64,000 bases of DNA from the NCBI GenBank assembly GCA_001600875.1, contig BCLD01000013.1, forward strand, positions 650,450 to 714,449. The letters run 5' to 3'. The notes below the pieces were generated by a model. The model did not search any database. It had not been told where the DNA came from and saw only the letters and a program-made list of their open reading frames with translations. The position numbers were made by a program, and so were the translations under genes. Shown here piece after piece: positions 1 through 13,197 of this stretch. The stretch comes from Solicoccozyma terricola (taxonomy: Eukaryota; Basidiomycota; Tremellomycetes; Filobasidiales; Piskurozymaceae). The stretch's first letter is position 1, and each line of letters opens with the position of its first letter.

Positions 1-2070
1 CTTCCGACTTTCCGAACCCGTGGTCGCACTGGAATCGCTCACATTCCTCAACTTTATCTTATCCATGATATTCCTCCCAGCGGAGATATATTGCTCTGTA
101 ATAGTCCCAGACGAACCAGAACCAGTTCCAGATAATGTAGATCGGTAAGACCCATATACGCCAAGACCAGGTTCGATTCGTGCAGGTACGACAAGTAAAG
201 GAGTTGATCGTAATGGCGGTGTGGGTGGGATCGATTGAATGGAAGGCGATGAGGAAGGAGCAGTAGATTCTGATCCGTCGTCTCGTAATCCCCGTCAGCA
301 AAGGATAAAATTAAACGAAGGGGTATTCCGCCACATCAACTCACCATCCCTTCTACTTCCCGCCCAACTACTCTCCGGACTACCCCACTTTCTCTCCTTG
401 ATCCTTCTTAAAACCTCTTCACCTCTCTCACCCCAACTCCTTCTATCCCTCCCACTACCCTGTCTTCGTTCCACTGCATCCACCTCGACCTCCTCCTCCG
501 TCGTCGTCGTCGACGATCGAGAACGAGAGGAAAAGTCCGATCGTGGAGAAGCTGATAATCGAATTCGCTTCGAAGCTCGATATTCATCCGAATCAGTTCC
601 ATCCGAGGGAGATTGTCGGATTGGTGATACGGTATCACGTTCTATCCATGATCTTCTTGATCGATTGGATGAAACTGTTCCTTCAGACGATGCTCTTCCA
701 GACCTTCCTGACCCCGAACTGAAACCGGAACCAGCACCCGACGCCGACGCCGACGCCGACGCCGACCTCGAGGCCGAACCAAAACTCGATCCTTTCCTCT
801 TCATCTTCCCTCCTCTCTTCACCGGTGTTGTCCCTTGTGCACTTATACTATCCACAATAGCACTTAAATGTTCTCTCGTATACGTATCATACGTCCTTTG
901 AAAAAGTTTAAGAGCAGGTGGAGTTGAAGTGATGGGATGATGATGTTGCTGAGAAGATGGTGAGTGATTTGGGATTGGGATTCGGTTAGGTGAGAATGAA
1001 AATTCAACATTATCGAATGGAGATGAAGTGGTTTGGCCGTTTGGATCGACTTTTGATCCTGAGAAATGTCGGATTTTGTTGTTGTCGCCGCTGTTGTTGT
1101 TGTTGTTGCGACGATGGTTGGGTGTGGGTGTACCGTCTACTCCTGAATCTGAATTACAATTCGATGTTGGTAATGATGAAGATGGATTTTGGTTCTCATT
1201 CTTGTTTTCAATTTCAATTCCCATTTCCATACTTGATGATGCTGAAGAAGTTCGAGATGGTGGTGTTACTGATTCACTCAAACGACTAGGTTTCGAAGGG
1301 ACGTAAGAATGGGATTGTTTTCGGGTAGTTGGTTGTTGTTGTCGTGGTTGTGGGTGTTGTTGTCGATCGTCCACTGCCGTTTCTTCAACTCGCTCACGAC
1401 CAGACGACAACGACGATGATGGTGGAGGATCAAACATACTCTCCAATCTACTTTTTGCAAATAAACCACCCCCACCACCCCCACCACCACCCGCCACATC
1501 TCCGGTCGATCCTATAAACGGATTCCTCAAAGCTTTTCCTAATCCAATCGCTTGTTGTTGAGATGCATCTGGTTGTTCCGTGGTTTTAACAATAAATGTA
1601 CCGAGTCCAACGGACGATGGTGATGGTGGTGATTCAGTGCGTATTGATATTCCAACGTTATTTTTACTTGTTGGTTGTTGTTGTTTGGAAACGGGTGAAG
1701 GAAATAACAACGATGACGACGACGAAGAAGACCTCTTGGAATGTTCATTACTTGACGGTGGAGAATCCAACGTACCAGGACTCGTCATAGCTATCAAAGA
1801 TCCTAATGAATTCTCCACATCCCCTGAAACAACTCTCATCTCCATCCCACGTCCAGTTCCCATATTATCGTACGCTGAAGAAACCGATAACTCGCGTTGT
1901 TTCTTGGTAGTTGTTCCTATCCATTTGATGGAACCGAGTGTCGGTTGAACGGGCGGAGGAGTAGCGTGGTAGGGGTCGTGTGGGTGATATTCAGGAGACG
2001 AGATGGGAGATGGAGGATCTACCCATTCTTCTGCGAGCTCGTCTGTCTGCCACGCTGGTCGTAGGTCCAT
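1..2070 (-). CDS. Ser-rich protein of unknown function (partial, 3' end off window)
   Basis: I do not recognise this gene. Exon 1 (345-2070) begins with an ATG giving MDLRPAWQTDELAEEWVDPP. A GTGAGT donor at 344 and an AG acceptor at 270-271 join it in phase 1 to exon 2 (1-269), which stays open to the window edge with the same Ser/Pro/Thr/Gly-rich composition; the two other frames do not fit. The intron has a TGCTGAC branch-like site. The protein is almost wholly low complexity: poly-Gly, poly-Ser, poly-Asn and an Ala-Ser repeat. One island that looks ordered lies near residues 385-405 (LKLFQRTYDTYTREHLSAIV), and basic KRGGKMKRKG and SKRIRL stretches could be nuclear signals (inference). It is divergent from the bZIP gene, about 310 bp between start codons. 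Confidence 0.75.
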
Positions 2071-2379
2071 TGTTGGGTGGTGGCCGTGTAGGTGTAGGTA
2101 CTACTGGATGGGATGGTTGAAGGATGATCCATGTGCCCGGCCGTGTCAACAATAACAATCCCTGTCCACCCGTGAGAATGAGTGGGTGGGGGTGGAGGTG
2201 GGGGATATGACGTGGCATTCCCCACCTGCTTATCACACATATAGTTTATACACGTCATTGATAGCCCCATCATCCCCCCTTCCCCTCCCTCCTCCCCCCG
2301 TCCATGACATGTTAAATATCTCCCCGATGCTATCAACAACAACATTGTCAACAACACCACCAACACCACTTTCAACACC

Positions 2380-4017
2380 ATGGATCACTCAGGTAAATAA
2401 ATATTCACACACCGTCACATCCCACATCCCACATCCCACATCCCACATCTTCTCTAACTCCCACCTCCCACCCCCCACACAGATCTCGTACAATTCCCTA
2501 CCACTCACATGGACGACAATCAACATGAGATGATGCGCGCTGCAGTAGTTTCATCACTCGATCAAGCAGCTGCTTCTCAATCGCATGATGCGAGGGGACA
2601 TTCGGATGGGAGTGGACATAGGGGAGTGGGATTAGGGGGAGGAGCGGGGACAGCGGCGGGGGCGGGGACGGGAGGAAACGGAGGGGGAGAGGGAGGGGAG
2701 TTGGAGATTGGAGGGTTACCTTTGGATTTGGAGTTTGGTTCTGGTGGGACGGTTGGAGGAACGGGTGATGAAGATGAACGTATTGGAGATATCACGGGTG
2801 ATTCGGTAGATACAGGAGAACAAGTCGATGGTGGTGGTGGTGGTGATGATGTCGGCGATAATGGTGGTGTTGGTGGTAATGGCCACGAAGAGCACGATTC
2901 TACATCTCCATCATCAATCAACAAACGTAGATCTACGAATGGGATGACATCATCAACACCAAAGCGTGCCAAGGGGAATCCAGGTGTAGGAACGCCGATG
3001 ACTGAGGAAGAGAAAAAAGTGAAATTGAGGGAAGCGAATAGGAAAGCGGCGGAGAGGAGTAGAGGGAAGAAGAGGGGTGAACTGTGAGTTTTAAAAAACG
3101 TGATATAGGAGGGTAGATCGATGGGATCAGTGTTTGTTTGGGAAGACAGCGGCGGCGGCGGCGGCGGCGGCGGCGGCAGCGGTGGCTTCTTTACTCTTTC
3201 ACCGTTTCAATCTCAACGCTCAACGCTCTAACGCTGACCCGAACCCCACCCCTCCCCTGACCCCACCCCACCCCACCCCACCCCACCCCACAGCCACGCA
3301 CTCGAAGAAACAGTCCGCAACATCCAAGAAGAAAACGCACGTCTCCGTACCCAACTTGAATCCCTACTCTCAATCGCCACTTCATCCACAAACACGAACC
3401 CTGAATCAGGTGGACAAGCTCAATCGACAGATCCAACATTCTCATCAGGTGGTGGAAACGATGATGTCGTCGGCGGTGTCGTCGTACCTGGAGACGTAGA
3501 TTCTCCATATGGTGGAATGCCAATGACTGGAATGTTGGGTGAATTAGGTCTCGATATTCCTTTACTTTCCAATTTACATCGGCAGATTATTACGTTGCGT
3601 GCATCGATCGCTGAACGAGAACGTGTTCTCGATCCAACGATTGCCGCCGCGGGCACCACCACCACCACGCCTTCACAATCAACTACAACCACCACCACCG
3701 ATAAACAACTACGATCGGAACGAACGGCGTTGATCTCACTCATCGCTCATTTGAAAGAAGAGAGAGAAAAAATCGATAGGGAGAATGCGTTGTTGGAACG
3801 AGAAATTAAACAGAAGAGAATGATGAATGGTGGAGTTGATGGAGTTGCAACGACGTCTCAGGATTATGAGAAAAAAGAGGGAGATGATAGTGTTGCGGTT
3901 GAGAGAGCTTTGATTGAAATTAGAAGTTGGTTGGATGAGGCGTTGAAGGGTTGGCAGGATGTGAGTCTTTGTCACGAGGGAATGAATTTACCCCTTTTTA
4001 CCCGCCGTTGTTTACCT

Positions 4018-4054
<37 letters not shown>

Positions 4055-4366
4055 CCCCCCCCCCCCCCCCCCCTGCAGACGGGTCTTCTCAAACGACCAC
4101 CAACTACAACTCTCCCAACTCGAGACTCTGGTGGACAAGGACATCCGATCCCAACCTCGAACCCCACTGACGAATTCCATCCTGATTTTTCATTCCAAGC
4201 GGAAGATCTCACACCTGAACAAGTCAATCAATATGCTCAAGCGTATGCGACGAGTATGGGTGGTGGGACGACGTCGACGCAGGATACGGAGCATGGCCAG
4301 GGTCAGAGTCAGGGCCAGGGTCATATGAATCTGTTGAGCGAGGTGTCCATGACTCAGGGAAGATGA
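2380..4366 (+). CDS. bZIP transcription factor
   Basis: DNA-binding regulator acting in the nucleus as a leucine-zipper dimer (family knowledge). Four exons: 2380-2392, 2483-3083, 3294-3960 and 4079-4366, giving about 522 residues with every junction in frame. The basic region (EANRKAAERSRGKKRGEL) has the N-x7-R signature. The exon 2/3 junction falls inside the zipper, and joining it places hydrophobic residues at heptad positions 10, 17, 24 and 31 after the Arg (L, I, L, L), which supports the splice. The N-terminal half is Gly/acidic low complexity. The C-terminal part contains coiled-coil-like segments and a GQGQSQGQG run. Introns 2 and 3 carry a GGC run, CCCCA repeats and a poly-C tract. 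I cannot assign it to a named bZIP subfamily. Confidence 0.88.
3149..3290 (+). repeat. GGC trinucleotide run and CCCCA pentamer repeats inside bZIP intron 2
   Basis: About 29 nt of pure GGC repeat (3149-3177) is followed by six tandem CCCCA units (3261-3290) immediately before the CAG acceptor at 3291-3293. Both lie in the intron inferred from zipper continuity. Confidence 0.85.
4019..4073 (+). repeat. Poly-C tract (about 55 nt, one G) before a splice acceptor
   Basis: An almost pure C run interrupted by one G at 4054 ends three bases before the CTGCAG acceptor of bZIP exon 4. It takes the place of the usual mixed pyrimidine tract. Run length is prone to sequencing error. Confidence 0.9.
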
Positions 4367-4586
4367 GGAGTTGGATTTCCAATATAGCGTTTTTTTTGTA
4401 CCGGGAAATGTGTGTGTGTGTGTTTTAATTTTGTTCGCGTAAACAAGGGCCCACCCCCCGCTGGAGGTAGATCGGCAGACCAGAAATGCAGTGATCCCGA
4501 CGTCGGTTCCAAACACACACACCACTAGCCATCACAGCATCCCCCCTTCACAGTATCCACTCCAACGTACGTCGGCTACAGCTACA

Positions 4587-6341
4587 ATGCGTGGTCTCGT
4601 AAACAGGGCGATAGCGATCGCACTCCTGTTGTCCGTCTTCGCACACGCCAAGGGTTCATTCGGTGCAACTTGTTCGTGAGTTGGTTCTGCAAAGCGTGCC
4701 GTCTCAGGGTCCTTCGTGATCCAACAACCCCGGCTGATCATCTTCCCCACCTCCCCACCTCCCCACCTCCCCCACGTCCTAGACAAAACAACAACCGGGT
4801 CGACGCTTCGACGGGCAACTTCTACTCGGACTGCGATGCCACCACCTACTGTGCCGCGAATAGTACATGTGCCTACAAAGGGTGTCGAAGCGACGAGGTG
4901 GGTTCAACTTGCTCGAGGGATAAACGTCTCAGCGCTGAGTATCGTCTGTAGTATCCATACGGGTACAACGGTGTAGCTTTCAAAGATCTGCCAGCGAGAT
5001 GCGAGATTGGTCATTTGTGAGTCTTGCCCCAGCCAATTTTGCTGGTGTAGAACCCTACCCTGATTATGGTCTCCTCTATCACCACAGCTGCCCAGACGAG
5101 GGTGACACATGTCTACCGCAAATACCTATCGGAGGAGGATGTCAATTGAATCGAGATGGTGCGTATTCCACACCAACACACTTGGAACTTTGTCTTCTAA
5201 CCCCCTCCCTACATGCCAACAGACGAATGTCAACCCCCTAGCAATGGTAAAGACCTCGATGGATTCACCAACGTCAACGGCTCAATCTGTTTAAACTACA
5301 CCTGCTAGTAAGTCCGTCTTTCCTGCACAGGAGAGAAAATGACCCGAGAAGCTGATTGACACGCTGGGTACGATAGCTGGGCAAACGTCACTCTTTCTCA
5401 AACCTGTATCATTGACAATCGAGCTTATGTCTCGTATGGATCTGGCTCGACCACATACGCTACGATAACCTCAAGAGACAAGTGAGTGGATCAGTTTCTC
5501 AGTAGGATTGACAACATATACTAACAATCGAACCTTTCAATCAGCTGCGCGAATGGATTGTACTGCGATGGATCGATGTTACAGTGTTTGAGGGCGAAAG
5601 AGATCGGCGTAGCTTGTGGAGCGAACAAGGAGTGAAGGGTTTTCCCCTCCTTCAAAAGGTGCACAATATACTGATCACTGTCCGTCCCAGATGCTTGTCG
5701 TACAACTGCTCTCCAAGCGGATACTGCCTCAAAGCGACGAGTCAACCTGACCAACCTGCACCTTGGGTATACGCTGTTGTAGCTGTAAGCCTGGTAATCT
5801 GTGAGTGAACTTTTCTCCGTGGAAGCCCTTCTCCCTATCCCATAGCTGATAAGAAAGGACGACGATACAGTAATCGCCGGGACTCTCATCGGTTTGTTCT
5901 TCTTCCATCGGAGGAACAGAGAGGAAAATCAGGTCAAATTGGAGAATTATTACAACGAACAGGTGAGGAAGGAATTACAACCGGGACACCATGTCTCCTG
6001 CTGATATCAAAGGCCCCTTTCAGATCGCGTATCGGAAATCGATCATGTCGCTGCACCAAGCACGAAATTCTCTGATGGTGGTACGTCCTGGCTGCACTAC
6101 TTGACCTGCCATGACTTCTGATCAAGTACCCTTCGACCAACAGACCGCTGACCCAGGTCGCCGCTCACTATACGACGACGGGGCTGCCGGTATTCACAAC
6201 CGTCAGTATTCGGGTTCCATGCAACGGAGGGAAAGCAGTCTTCGTGATGCCTGGAGCGAGTCGGGTGATAGCGATGCTTTATTGGTTTCGCCGAGAAAAG
6301 ACTTGCCGTCCAATTTGGGGAGAACGGGACATGCTATCTAG
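4587..6341 (+). CDS. Cys-rich single-pass membrane protein, unknown function
   Basis: Orphan in my reading. The ATG at 4587 gives a signal peptide (MRGLVNRAIAIALLLSVFAHA) followed by an ectodomain with many Cys residues, spread over about ten short exons. All junctions keep frame, for example ...TTYCAANSTCAYKGC..., ...CPDEGDTCLPQIPIGGGCQL..., ...NCANGLYCDGSMLQCLRA.... After about 230 residues comes a transmembrane segment (WVYAVVAVSLVILIAGTLIGLFFF), a basic stop-transfer HRRNR, and a cytoplasmic tail ending in RKDLPSNLGRTGHAI. Topology is type I (inference). Cys pairs such as GLYC and SGYC resemble EGF-like or disulfide-knot modules, but I see no named family. The exon just after LENYYNEQ is the least certain part. 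It may be a cell-surface sensor or adhesin. Confidence 0.75.
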
Positions 6342-6657
6342 TGGACAATGAAGTGGACTAGTTGACGAGATGACGAGATACACAATGACTATCGGACAGT
6401 GTTTTCATGTAGATTAGGTCAGATGCATAACGATATGATCGTAATTCCACAGAGGAATGCCATCCTTGAGTATACCAGCCCGTGAAACAACCAAATAGAT
6501 AGGACATGTAGTATATGTACTTCCTCGACAGAGATTTTCTGCGAGGGATTCTTCTAAATCGTTAAATCGCAAACGTGATGTACAGGTCAGACGAACAATG
6601 CTACTAAACGTTCTACCGAAAGAAAAAAGAAGAGACGAAACGAGACCGTCAAACATC
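6342..6657. other. Convergent intergenic region
   Basis: Lies between the stops of the membrane protein gene and the histidine kinase gene. I see no gene, RNA or repeat here; it should hold both 3' untranslated regions. Confidence 0.6.
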
Positions 6658-9600
6658 TCATGAACACGCTCGAAGGACCTTGGCAATCGTGGTCATTAGA
6701 TCGCCACGGCGAACTGCGAGGAATGACATGATTTAGCAACGCAGATCGCTCAAATGCACTGGTAGTTACTGACCTGGCTTGCTGACAAAGTCGTCCTGTG
6801 GAACACCAATCAGTCGGCTGTATAGTCTTCCGCATCTACTTGGCCACTCACCATTCCCGCAGCGATGCAACGTTCTCGGTCACCCAACATCGCGTGTGCG
6901 GTCAGAGCGATGATAGGTACCCGTGAATAGCCTTCCTCTTCTTCGAGCGTTCGTATCATATTTGTGCTTTCTAGTCCGCCGACGACCTAGTGAAAAGAGT
7001 CATCAGCAAGACGTACGTGTCCCGGACCACCTGCAAGACTTACAGGCATTGAGACATCCATCTGCGAGCCACCGAAACGCAACATAAGCATGCCAACGCG
7101 CAAACGAGGCGTAATCACAACATACCAAAATCACAGCGTACGGCTGCTTGCTCTTTCGCGCTTCCTTATATTTGTCGAACGCTATTTGACCATTGTCTGC
7201 GACATCAATCTTGTGACCAGCGACTTCAAGTAGCTTGACCGCGAGTTTCTAAAGCCAAGCTACCATGTCAGAATAACCAACAAACGAAGAAACTCCTGAA
7301 CCCACTTGATTGACGTAGTTATCTTCCGCCAGTAATATGTTGAGCTTGTTGTTGTTACCCGCATCTCCTGGTTGCAGCTGATGTGACTCGAGCGCCGGTA
7401 GTAGTGCGTTCGACAAGTCTTCCAGACTGAGTGGTGTGGTGTAGTAAGACGTGATTCCGAGATCCAGACACGGCTTGACCGGTATCGGCGACACCGTCTC
7501 ATCTTCCTCGGATGGAAGCGCAAGGAGGCGGCGGCGGCCTTCCGGAAGATTCAAGAACGGCGGATTGTCGACCCCGATAGGAAGTTTCATCTATAGAAGC
7601 GTGGTCAGCAGATTAACCAAAAAGGCATGGCCAAGTGGCGGTGGATTTACCGGTGCAAGCAACAGAATGGGAATAAACCTGATGTGCTCGACCGACCGAA
7701 GCTTCTCGGCCTGGGGAAAGAGGGAGGAGTCAGGGTAAACTCAACTTCCAGCAGGTATGAGTCACTCACAGCACTCAAAGAATCGATAATGACGGTGTCA
7801 AAGGTCGGCATACCGTCCAGCTGTGTTGGCATATTCCATACCTCTTGCACAGAATGAATGACCATCGGCTTCAAACCGAGTTCGCTTAGCATCGCCTCAA
7901 CGCCCGAGGTGTCGTTGAGCGTGTCGATGAACAGAACGTGACGGCCTCGCCATGGTGCAAGGCGTTCCAAGATGAGATCCTTGGTGAGGGACGTCCGTGG
8001 TGCAATGGTGGTGAAGTAAAATCGGCTCCCCTTGCCGTATACACTCTCCACCCACAGCTTGCCGTTCATAAGGTTGACTAGCCGCTTGGAAATGGATAAT
8101 CCTAGACCGGTGCCTCCATACTTTCTAGTCGTCGAACCATCGGCTTGTGCAAACGTATCAAAGATCAGGTCAAGTTTGTCCTGCTTGATTCCGATACCTG
8201 TGTCTGCCACGCAGAACTCCAATTCCACAGCATCTGACAGCTGAGACACTACTCGACAGCTCAGAGCGACCTGACCCTTCGTGGTGAACTTGACAGCATT
8301 GCCTATGAGGTTGGTAATGACCTGGCGCAAACGAAGGGGGTCGCCAATAAGCTGGTCTGGAATTGAAGGATCCACGTCGTAGATGAGATCCAAGCTGTTC
8401 TGAGCTGCTTTCACACAAAGAGTCTTGAGGACACTGAAGACGGCGGAGCGCAGGGAGAAGGGAATTTGTTCCATCGTCATTCGTCCGGCTTCGACTGCGA
8501 GCAGCAAGCAATTGCTAGTCAGCTTCCGATCTTGTGTCAAGGTTCCATGACATACTCTTGGAAATGTCCAGAATGTCGTCAATGATCGTCAATAGAGAGC
8601 TTGCGAGACTGGAGACAATCATTAGGTTTTCTCTGTGGTGATATGAGTTCAGCACCGGCATTCGAGACTGCACGACAATCGAACCCACCTCTGCTGTCGA
8701 TTCAACTCGCTCTCGAGGGTCAACACCGTCATGCCAATGATTCCGTTCATGGGAGTTCTGATTTCATGCGACATGTTCGCAAGGAATTCGCTCTTGGATC
8801 TATTCGCCAGCTCAGCGGCCTGCCTTGCAGCAGTGTTTTTCTCGATCGATTCCCGGAGGTTGTACACCATTTGATTGATCTAGAGACAAATGTTAAGCAA
8901 GACCATGGTTACAGAACACGACGTCATCTCACCTTGGTCTTCAACGAGTCCATTTCACCGGATGCTTCGACCGTGATGAATCTAGTGAAATCTCCATCCG
9001 TTGCCGCTGCCGAGATCTGCGCGAAAGCTCGCACTTGAGAAGTGAGGTTGGTGGCTGAATGATGCAGCGATTCCGTCAGCAAGGGCGGCATGGGAGAAGT
9101 TCTGATATGCGTCCACTAACCCATTGCGTTCACGTTATGACTGTGGTGTAGAAGCGTTCAGAATAAGATGTCATCCTCCAGCACGTCTCCAGCTTACGTG
9201 ATTTCCTTCCATGCTCCTTCAACATTGTCCACCTGGGCCTGCACGCCGAGTTTCCCCTCCAGACCCACTTCCCGTGCAACTCGAGTGACTTCTCGCGAGA
9301 ACGACGCCAAGGTGTCAATCATGCCTGGAAGCGTTCCCAGCGTGGTCAATCACTCGCCAAGTGTTGTTTTCGAGGCGTAAACTAACTGTTAATGGTGTTG
9401 ACCAGATCCTTGATCTCTCCAGATACCTGAACGCCGATGACCTTTTGAGAGAGATCGCCTCTGGCAACAGCCTGTGTGTTTCTGAGCTTAGCAACTACAG
9501 ACTGCACGTCTCAAGACCCAGGGACCACTCACGGTCGTAGCGTGAGCGATTGTTCGTACTTGCAGCTGCACAGATCCGTTGTCAGTCCCCACTACACATC

Positions 9601-12600
9601 AAGTCGACAGAAAACGACCCACAGTCAGATTTGATGCCATGACGTTGACATTATCTGTCAGGTCCTTCCATGTGCCGGCAACGCCCGGCACTTCAGCTTG
9701 ACCACCGAGCTTGCCGTCCGTTCCTACTTCTCGAGCGACCCTGGTGACTTCCGACGAGAATGATCTGGAGGGGGATAGAGCTCGTCGTTCAGGGTCGCGA
9801 GATGCTAATAACATGTTAGACTCACCTCAGACTATCGACCATTTTGTTGATTTCCAATCTAAAAAGCCAAATCAGAAGCTGATCAGACATGTTGTAATCC
9901 GAAAAGTCTCACTTGAGTTGCAAGATCTCTCCGTGTGCAGCAACCTCAATCTTCTTTGACAGATCTCCCCGGGCGACCTGAATGATGGAAGGGATGAGCC
10001 TTCAAAGTTTCAAACGCGGAGTGGGGAAGAGAGTCTCACAGCTGTGGTAACACCAGCGATACTTCGTACTTGAGTGGTCAAGTTACTGAAAATGACAGAG
10101 AGGTCGGCTATCCATCTGAATGTAAACTGAAACACGACACTCACCTCGCCATCTGGTTCACATTTGTGAGGAGCAACTGCCATTCGCCTTCGGCATCGGT
10201 GACCACAGCCTGGCCACCCAGTTTGCCCTCGGTGCCGACCTCCCGAGCAACTCGAGTGACCTCTGACGAGAAGCTTCGTAGACTTTCCACCATCGAGTTG
10301 ATCTCAATCTTCATCTGCAAGATTTCGCCGTGCACGTCGACATCAATCTTCTTCGAAAGATCTCCTCGGGCGACCTGTCGAATCGGCGACCAGTTAGTGG
10401 CTAAGTTACCCGGATGTTATTTCGGTCGGAGGCTCACAGCTGTCGTGACCAAAGCGATGTTTCGCACCTGCGACGTGAGATTGCTGGCCATCAAATTCAC
10501 ATTGTCCAGCAGACTTTTCCATTCTCCTTGAGCGTCGGGAACAGCAGCTTGTCCTCCGAGATTCCCTTCTACGCCGACTTCGAGAGCGACTCGAGTGACT
10601 TCGGCGGTGAATACACGCAGTTGACTGACCATTCCGTTGATCGTATACTGAGGATGTGCGTGTGTTTGTCAGCACGAGACGATGACAGTCAGATACGAAT
10701 ATCGCGCACCTTCATCTCTAGAATCTCTCCTTGAGCTTCTGCGGTGATTAATCGACTGAGATCTCCACGAGCGACCGATTTGGTGACCTGGTGACCAGTC
10801 ATTAAGTATTGGTATTGGCATATCAAGCCGTATGGGAAACAGCTAAACTCACTTCGGCAATCTCTCGCACTTGATCCGTAAGGTTACGCGCCATGTGCTG
10901 TGTAGATTGAACGGGCTTTCATCAGCTACATTCCTCTGCAAATGAAAGTACACAGCCATTGCGACACCTACGTTGACCTGATCGGGAGTTTCAAGGAATG
11001 AACATCAGCCTGAAGGTTTCCTCCACGGCGTGCCTTTCAAACACTCACATTGGTAGTCAGCTCCCTCCATGTTCCTTCCACTCCCTCCACTTCCGCCACC
11101 CCTCCAAGAATACCCTTTGTACCGACTTCCAATGCCACTCTTGACACCTCTCTAGCAAATACAGTCAACCTGGTGATCATCGAATTGACCGTATTCTTCA
11201 ACACAGCGATTTCTCCCTCCGCTTCGATGTCAATGAAGTGGGTCAAATCACCCTTCGCTACGGCGGTGGTGACGAAACCAATACTGCGGACTTGAGCTGT
11301 CAGATTGGTACACCTGTAGAATTAAGAGACGTCGGAGTAAGCGATTTAAAACATTTGAATGCGGGAAGAAATCTCCTCACATTCTGTTCACATTCGACGT
11401 CATCTCCGCCCAAACACCTTCGACATCCGGCACATGAGCCACCCTTCCCAGTAACCCTTGTGACCCAACTTCCAACGACACCCTTGATACCTCATCAGCA
11501 AGCGTTCGTAATCTCATCACCATACCGTTAACTTCGACTTTCAGAGCTTGAATCTCGCCTTCTGCTTGAACTTCAATCATCTTGGAAAGATCGCCACGAG
11601 CGACGGCCTGGTAGGGGAGAGAGAGGAGGGAATATGATAAGTCAAGTGTTGAGAGTTTCGCCATACCTATTTAATTCAAAACTCACCTTGGTAACCGTTG
11701 CAATCTCTCGAACTTGACTCGCTGCATTGCCAGAAAAAGATGCATCGCATCACGAATGGAACAGAGATCAGCATTCTGATCCCAATGACAAACAGAGTGA
11801 CACGCACTCAAATTCGCAGCCAACCGATTGACCACGCTCGTCAACTTTTTCCAATCACCTTCTACACCTTCTACGATCGCTTGACCACCTAATTTACCCT
11901 GTGTTCCTACTTCGAGAGAGACTCTTTCGACTTCGACGGCGAAACTGTGTGCGTGTGCGTGGGTGTTAGTGAAGTTTTGTCAGTATGAAACAAAAAGCAA
12001 TTGGATTTGAGGAGGTAAGGAAGGAGACTTGCGTTTTGAGTTGATCTACCATGGAATTGATGATTTCTGTATCGTACCATATCCGAAATCCATCAGCTAC
12101 ATACTCCCCAAATGCTCACGTCCTCCCACTGGGCACGCACCTTTCAACTCCACCATGATATGACCTTCGACAGGTACAATAATCTTCTGTGTCAAATCCC
12201 CAGCTGCCACCGCTTTACAAACTCTAGCGATATCCGATACTTGAGCTTTAAGCAATTCAAGTTCCTTTTCAGCTGTCATACCACTATCAGATCGATGTAA
12301 ATTATCACGAGGTGAGATCACGTTGGAATTTGCAAGAGGATGAGAACATGTTGAGCAGATGGATGGATTAGTTGTTGATGATCCAGAAATTGGAGGTGTC
12401 TCTGTGGGTGTTGGAAGTGGTGATGGAGCGTTGACGAGAGCAATATTGTTTGATGTTGCAGATAACGTAGATGCAGATGTGGATGTAGCGTTAATCGATT
12501 CGGCCAACTTGCATCTCTTCGATAATGCTAGTATAGCACTTTCCACACGTTGTTGTAAAGCGAGACTGGTAGAGCCATTTGAATCCTCGCCTGAGTTGAA

Positions 12601-12717
12601 AGGATTGAGTGATTCTTTCCCCGGATGAGAATCTTCTTCCAGTAGCGCAAGGATATGAGTTAGAAAGGCGTCTTTATCCGTTGATTGCGCGAAAGGTGAG
12701 GGTGTAGGGTCAGACAT
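6658..12717 (-). CDS. NIK1: Group III (Nik1/Os-1-type) hybrid histidine kinase
   Basis: Soluble sensor kinase that, in fungi, signals osmotic and phenylpyrrole stress through Ypd1 and Ssk1 to the HOG MAPK pathway (family knowledge). The N-terminus ([18 protein letters not shown]) is followed by a long HAMP array: seven EVGxxGxLGGQA-type linkers and about eight GDL-type HAMP starts between 12.2 and 8.9 kb. Then come the H-box [14 protein letters not shown] (about 8770), N-box [11 protein letters not shown]1 DTGIGI, F-box FAQAD and G2 GGTGLGL (8.3-8.1 kb), and a C-terminal receiver with [12 protein letters not shown], phospho-acceptor MDVSMP, ALTAHAM and FVSKPV. All catalytic residues are present. 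The ORF is broken by more than 20 introns; the receiver alone uses exons of 18 and 22 nt. The stop at 6658-6660 follows KVLRACS. No transmembrane segment is seen, as expected for this class. It is the largest gene in the window. Confidence 0.95.
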
Positions 12718-13197
12718 GTAGATCAACAGGAGAGCGGACGGCCGGTTAGGTAGATGGAGGAGGGGGTCCGCCGTGTATAAGCGAATGAGGGGAAGGAACC
12801 GGTTGGGATATTATCCACTACGAGGTACTGTTGATATGTTTGATATGTCGTTGGTATCCATGAAGACGCGGGGGGAAGGATGGATGTCGTCGTTTTGATT
12901 CTGGATCGAGTCTAGCGATTCAAGTGAGGTTGGAGTGAACTGGATGTCCAGAGTGTCCTGAGGGGAGTTGTGATCCTGCAGTGCGATCCTTTGTGATGAT
13001 ATCTTGTAGCTGAGTGTTATGGTGGTTATGGTGGTTATGGTGGTGGTGGTGGTGGTGTTGGTGGTGGTGTTGGCCGGGTTGGTGCGAATTGAATGAATTT
13101 GGACTAGGGCGGATTTAAGGTTACCGCAACATTTAACCTTATTTCAAACAAACATCCCGCCGTGGCCCCACGCTCCCACCATGCCTTACAACCAAAA
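12718..13197. other. Region 5' of the kinase gene and 3' of the phosphatase gene
   Basis: Contains the kinase promoter side and a (GGT)n-type run on the plus strand at about 13018-13075 (GGTGGTTATGGTGG...). No coding region was found. Confidence 0.6.

Noticed and set aside
239..901. 220-residue plus-strand ORF
   Set aside because: Antisense of the Ser-rich gene; poly-Leu/Asp content mirrors the low-complexity sense strand.
7451..9038. Plus-strand ORFs over the kinase gene
   Set aside because: Antisense shadows of catalytic-domain exons whose motifs are certain.
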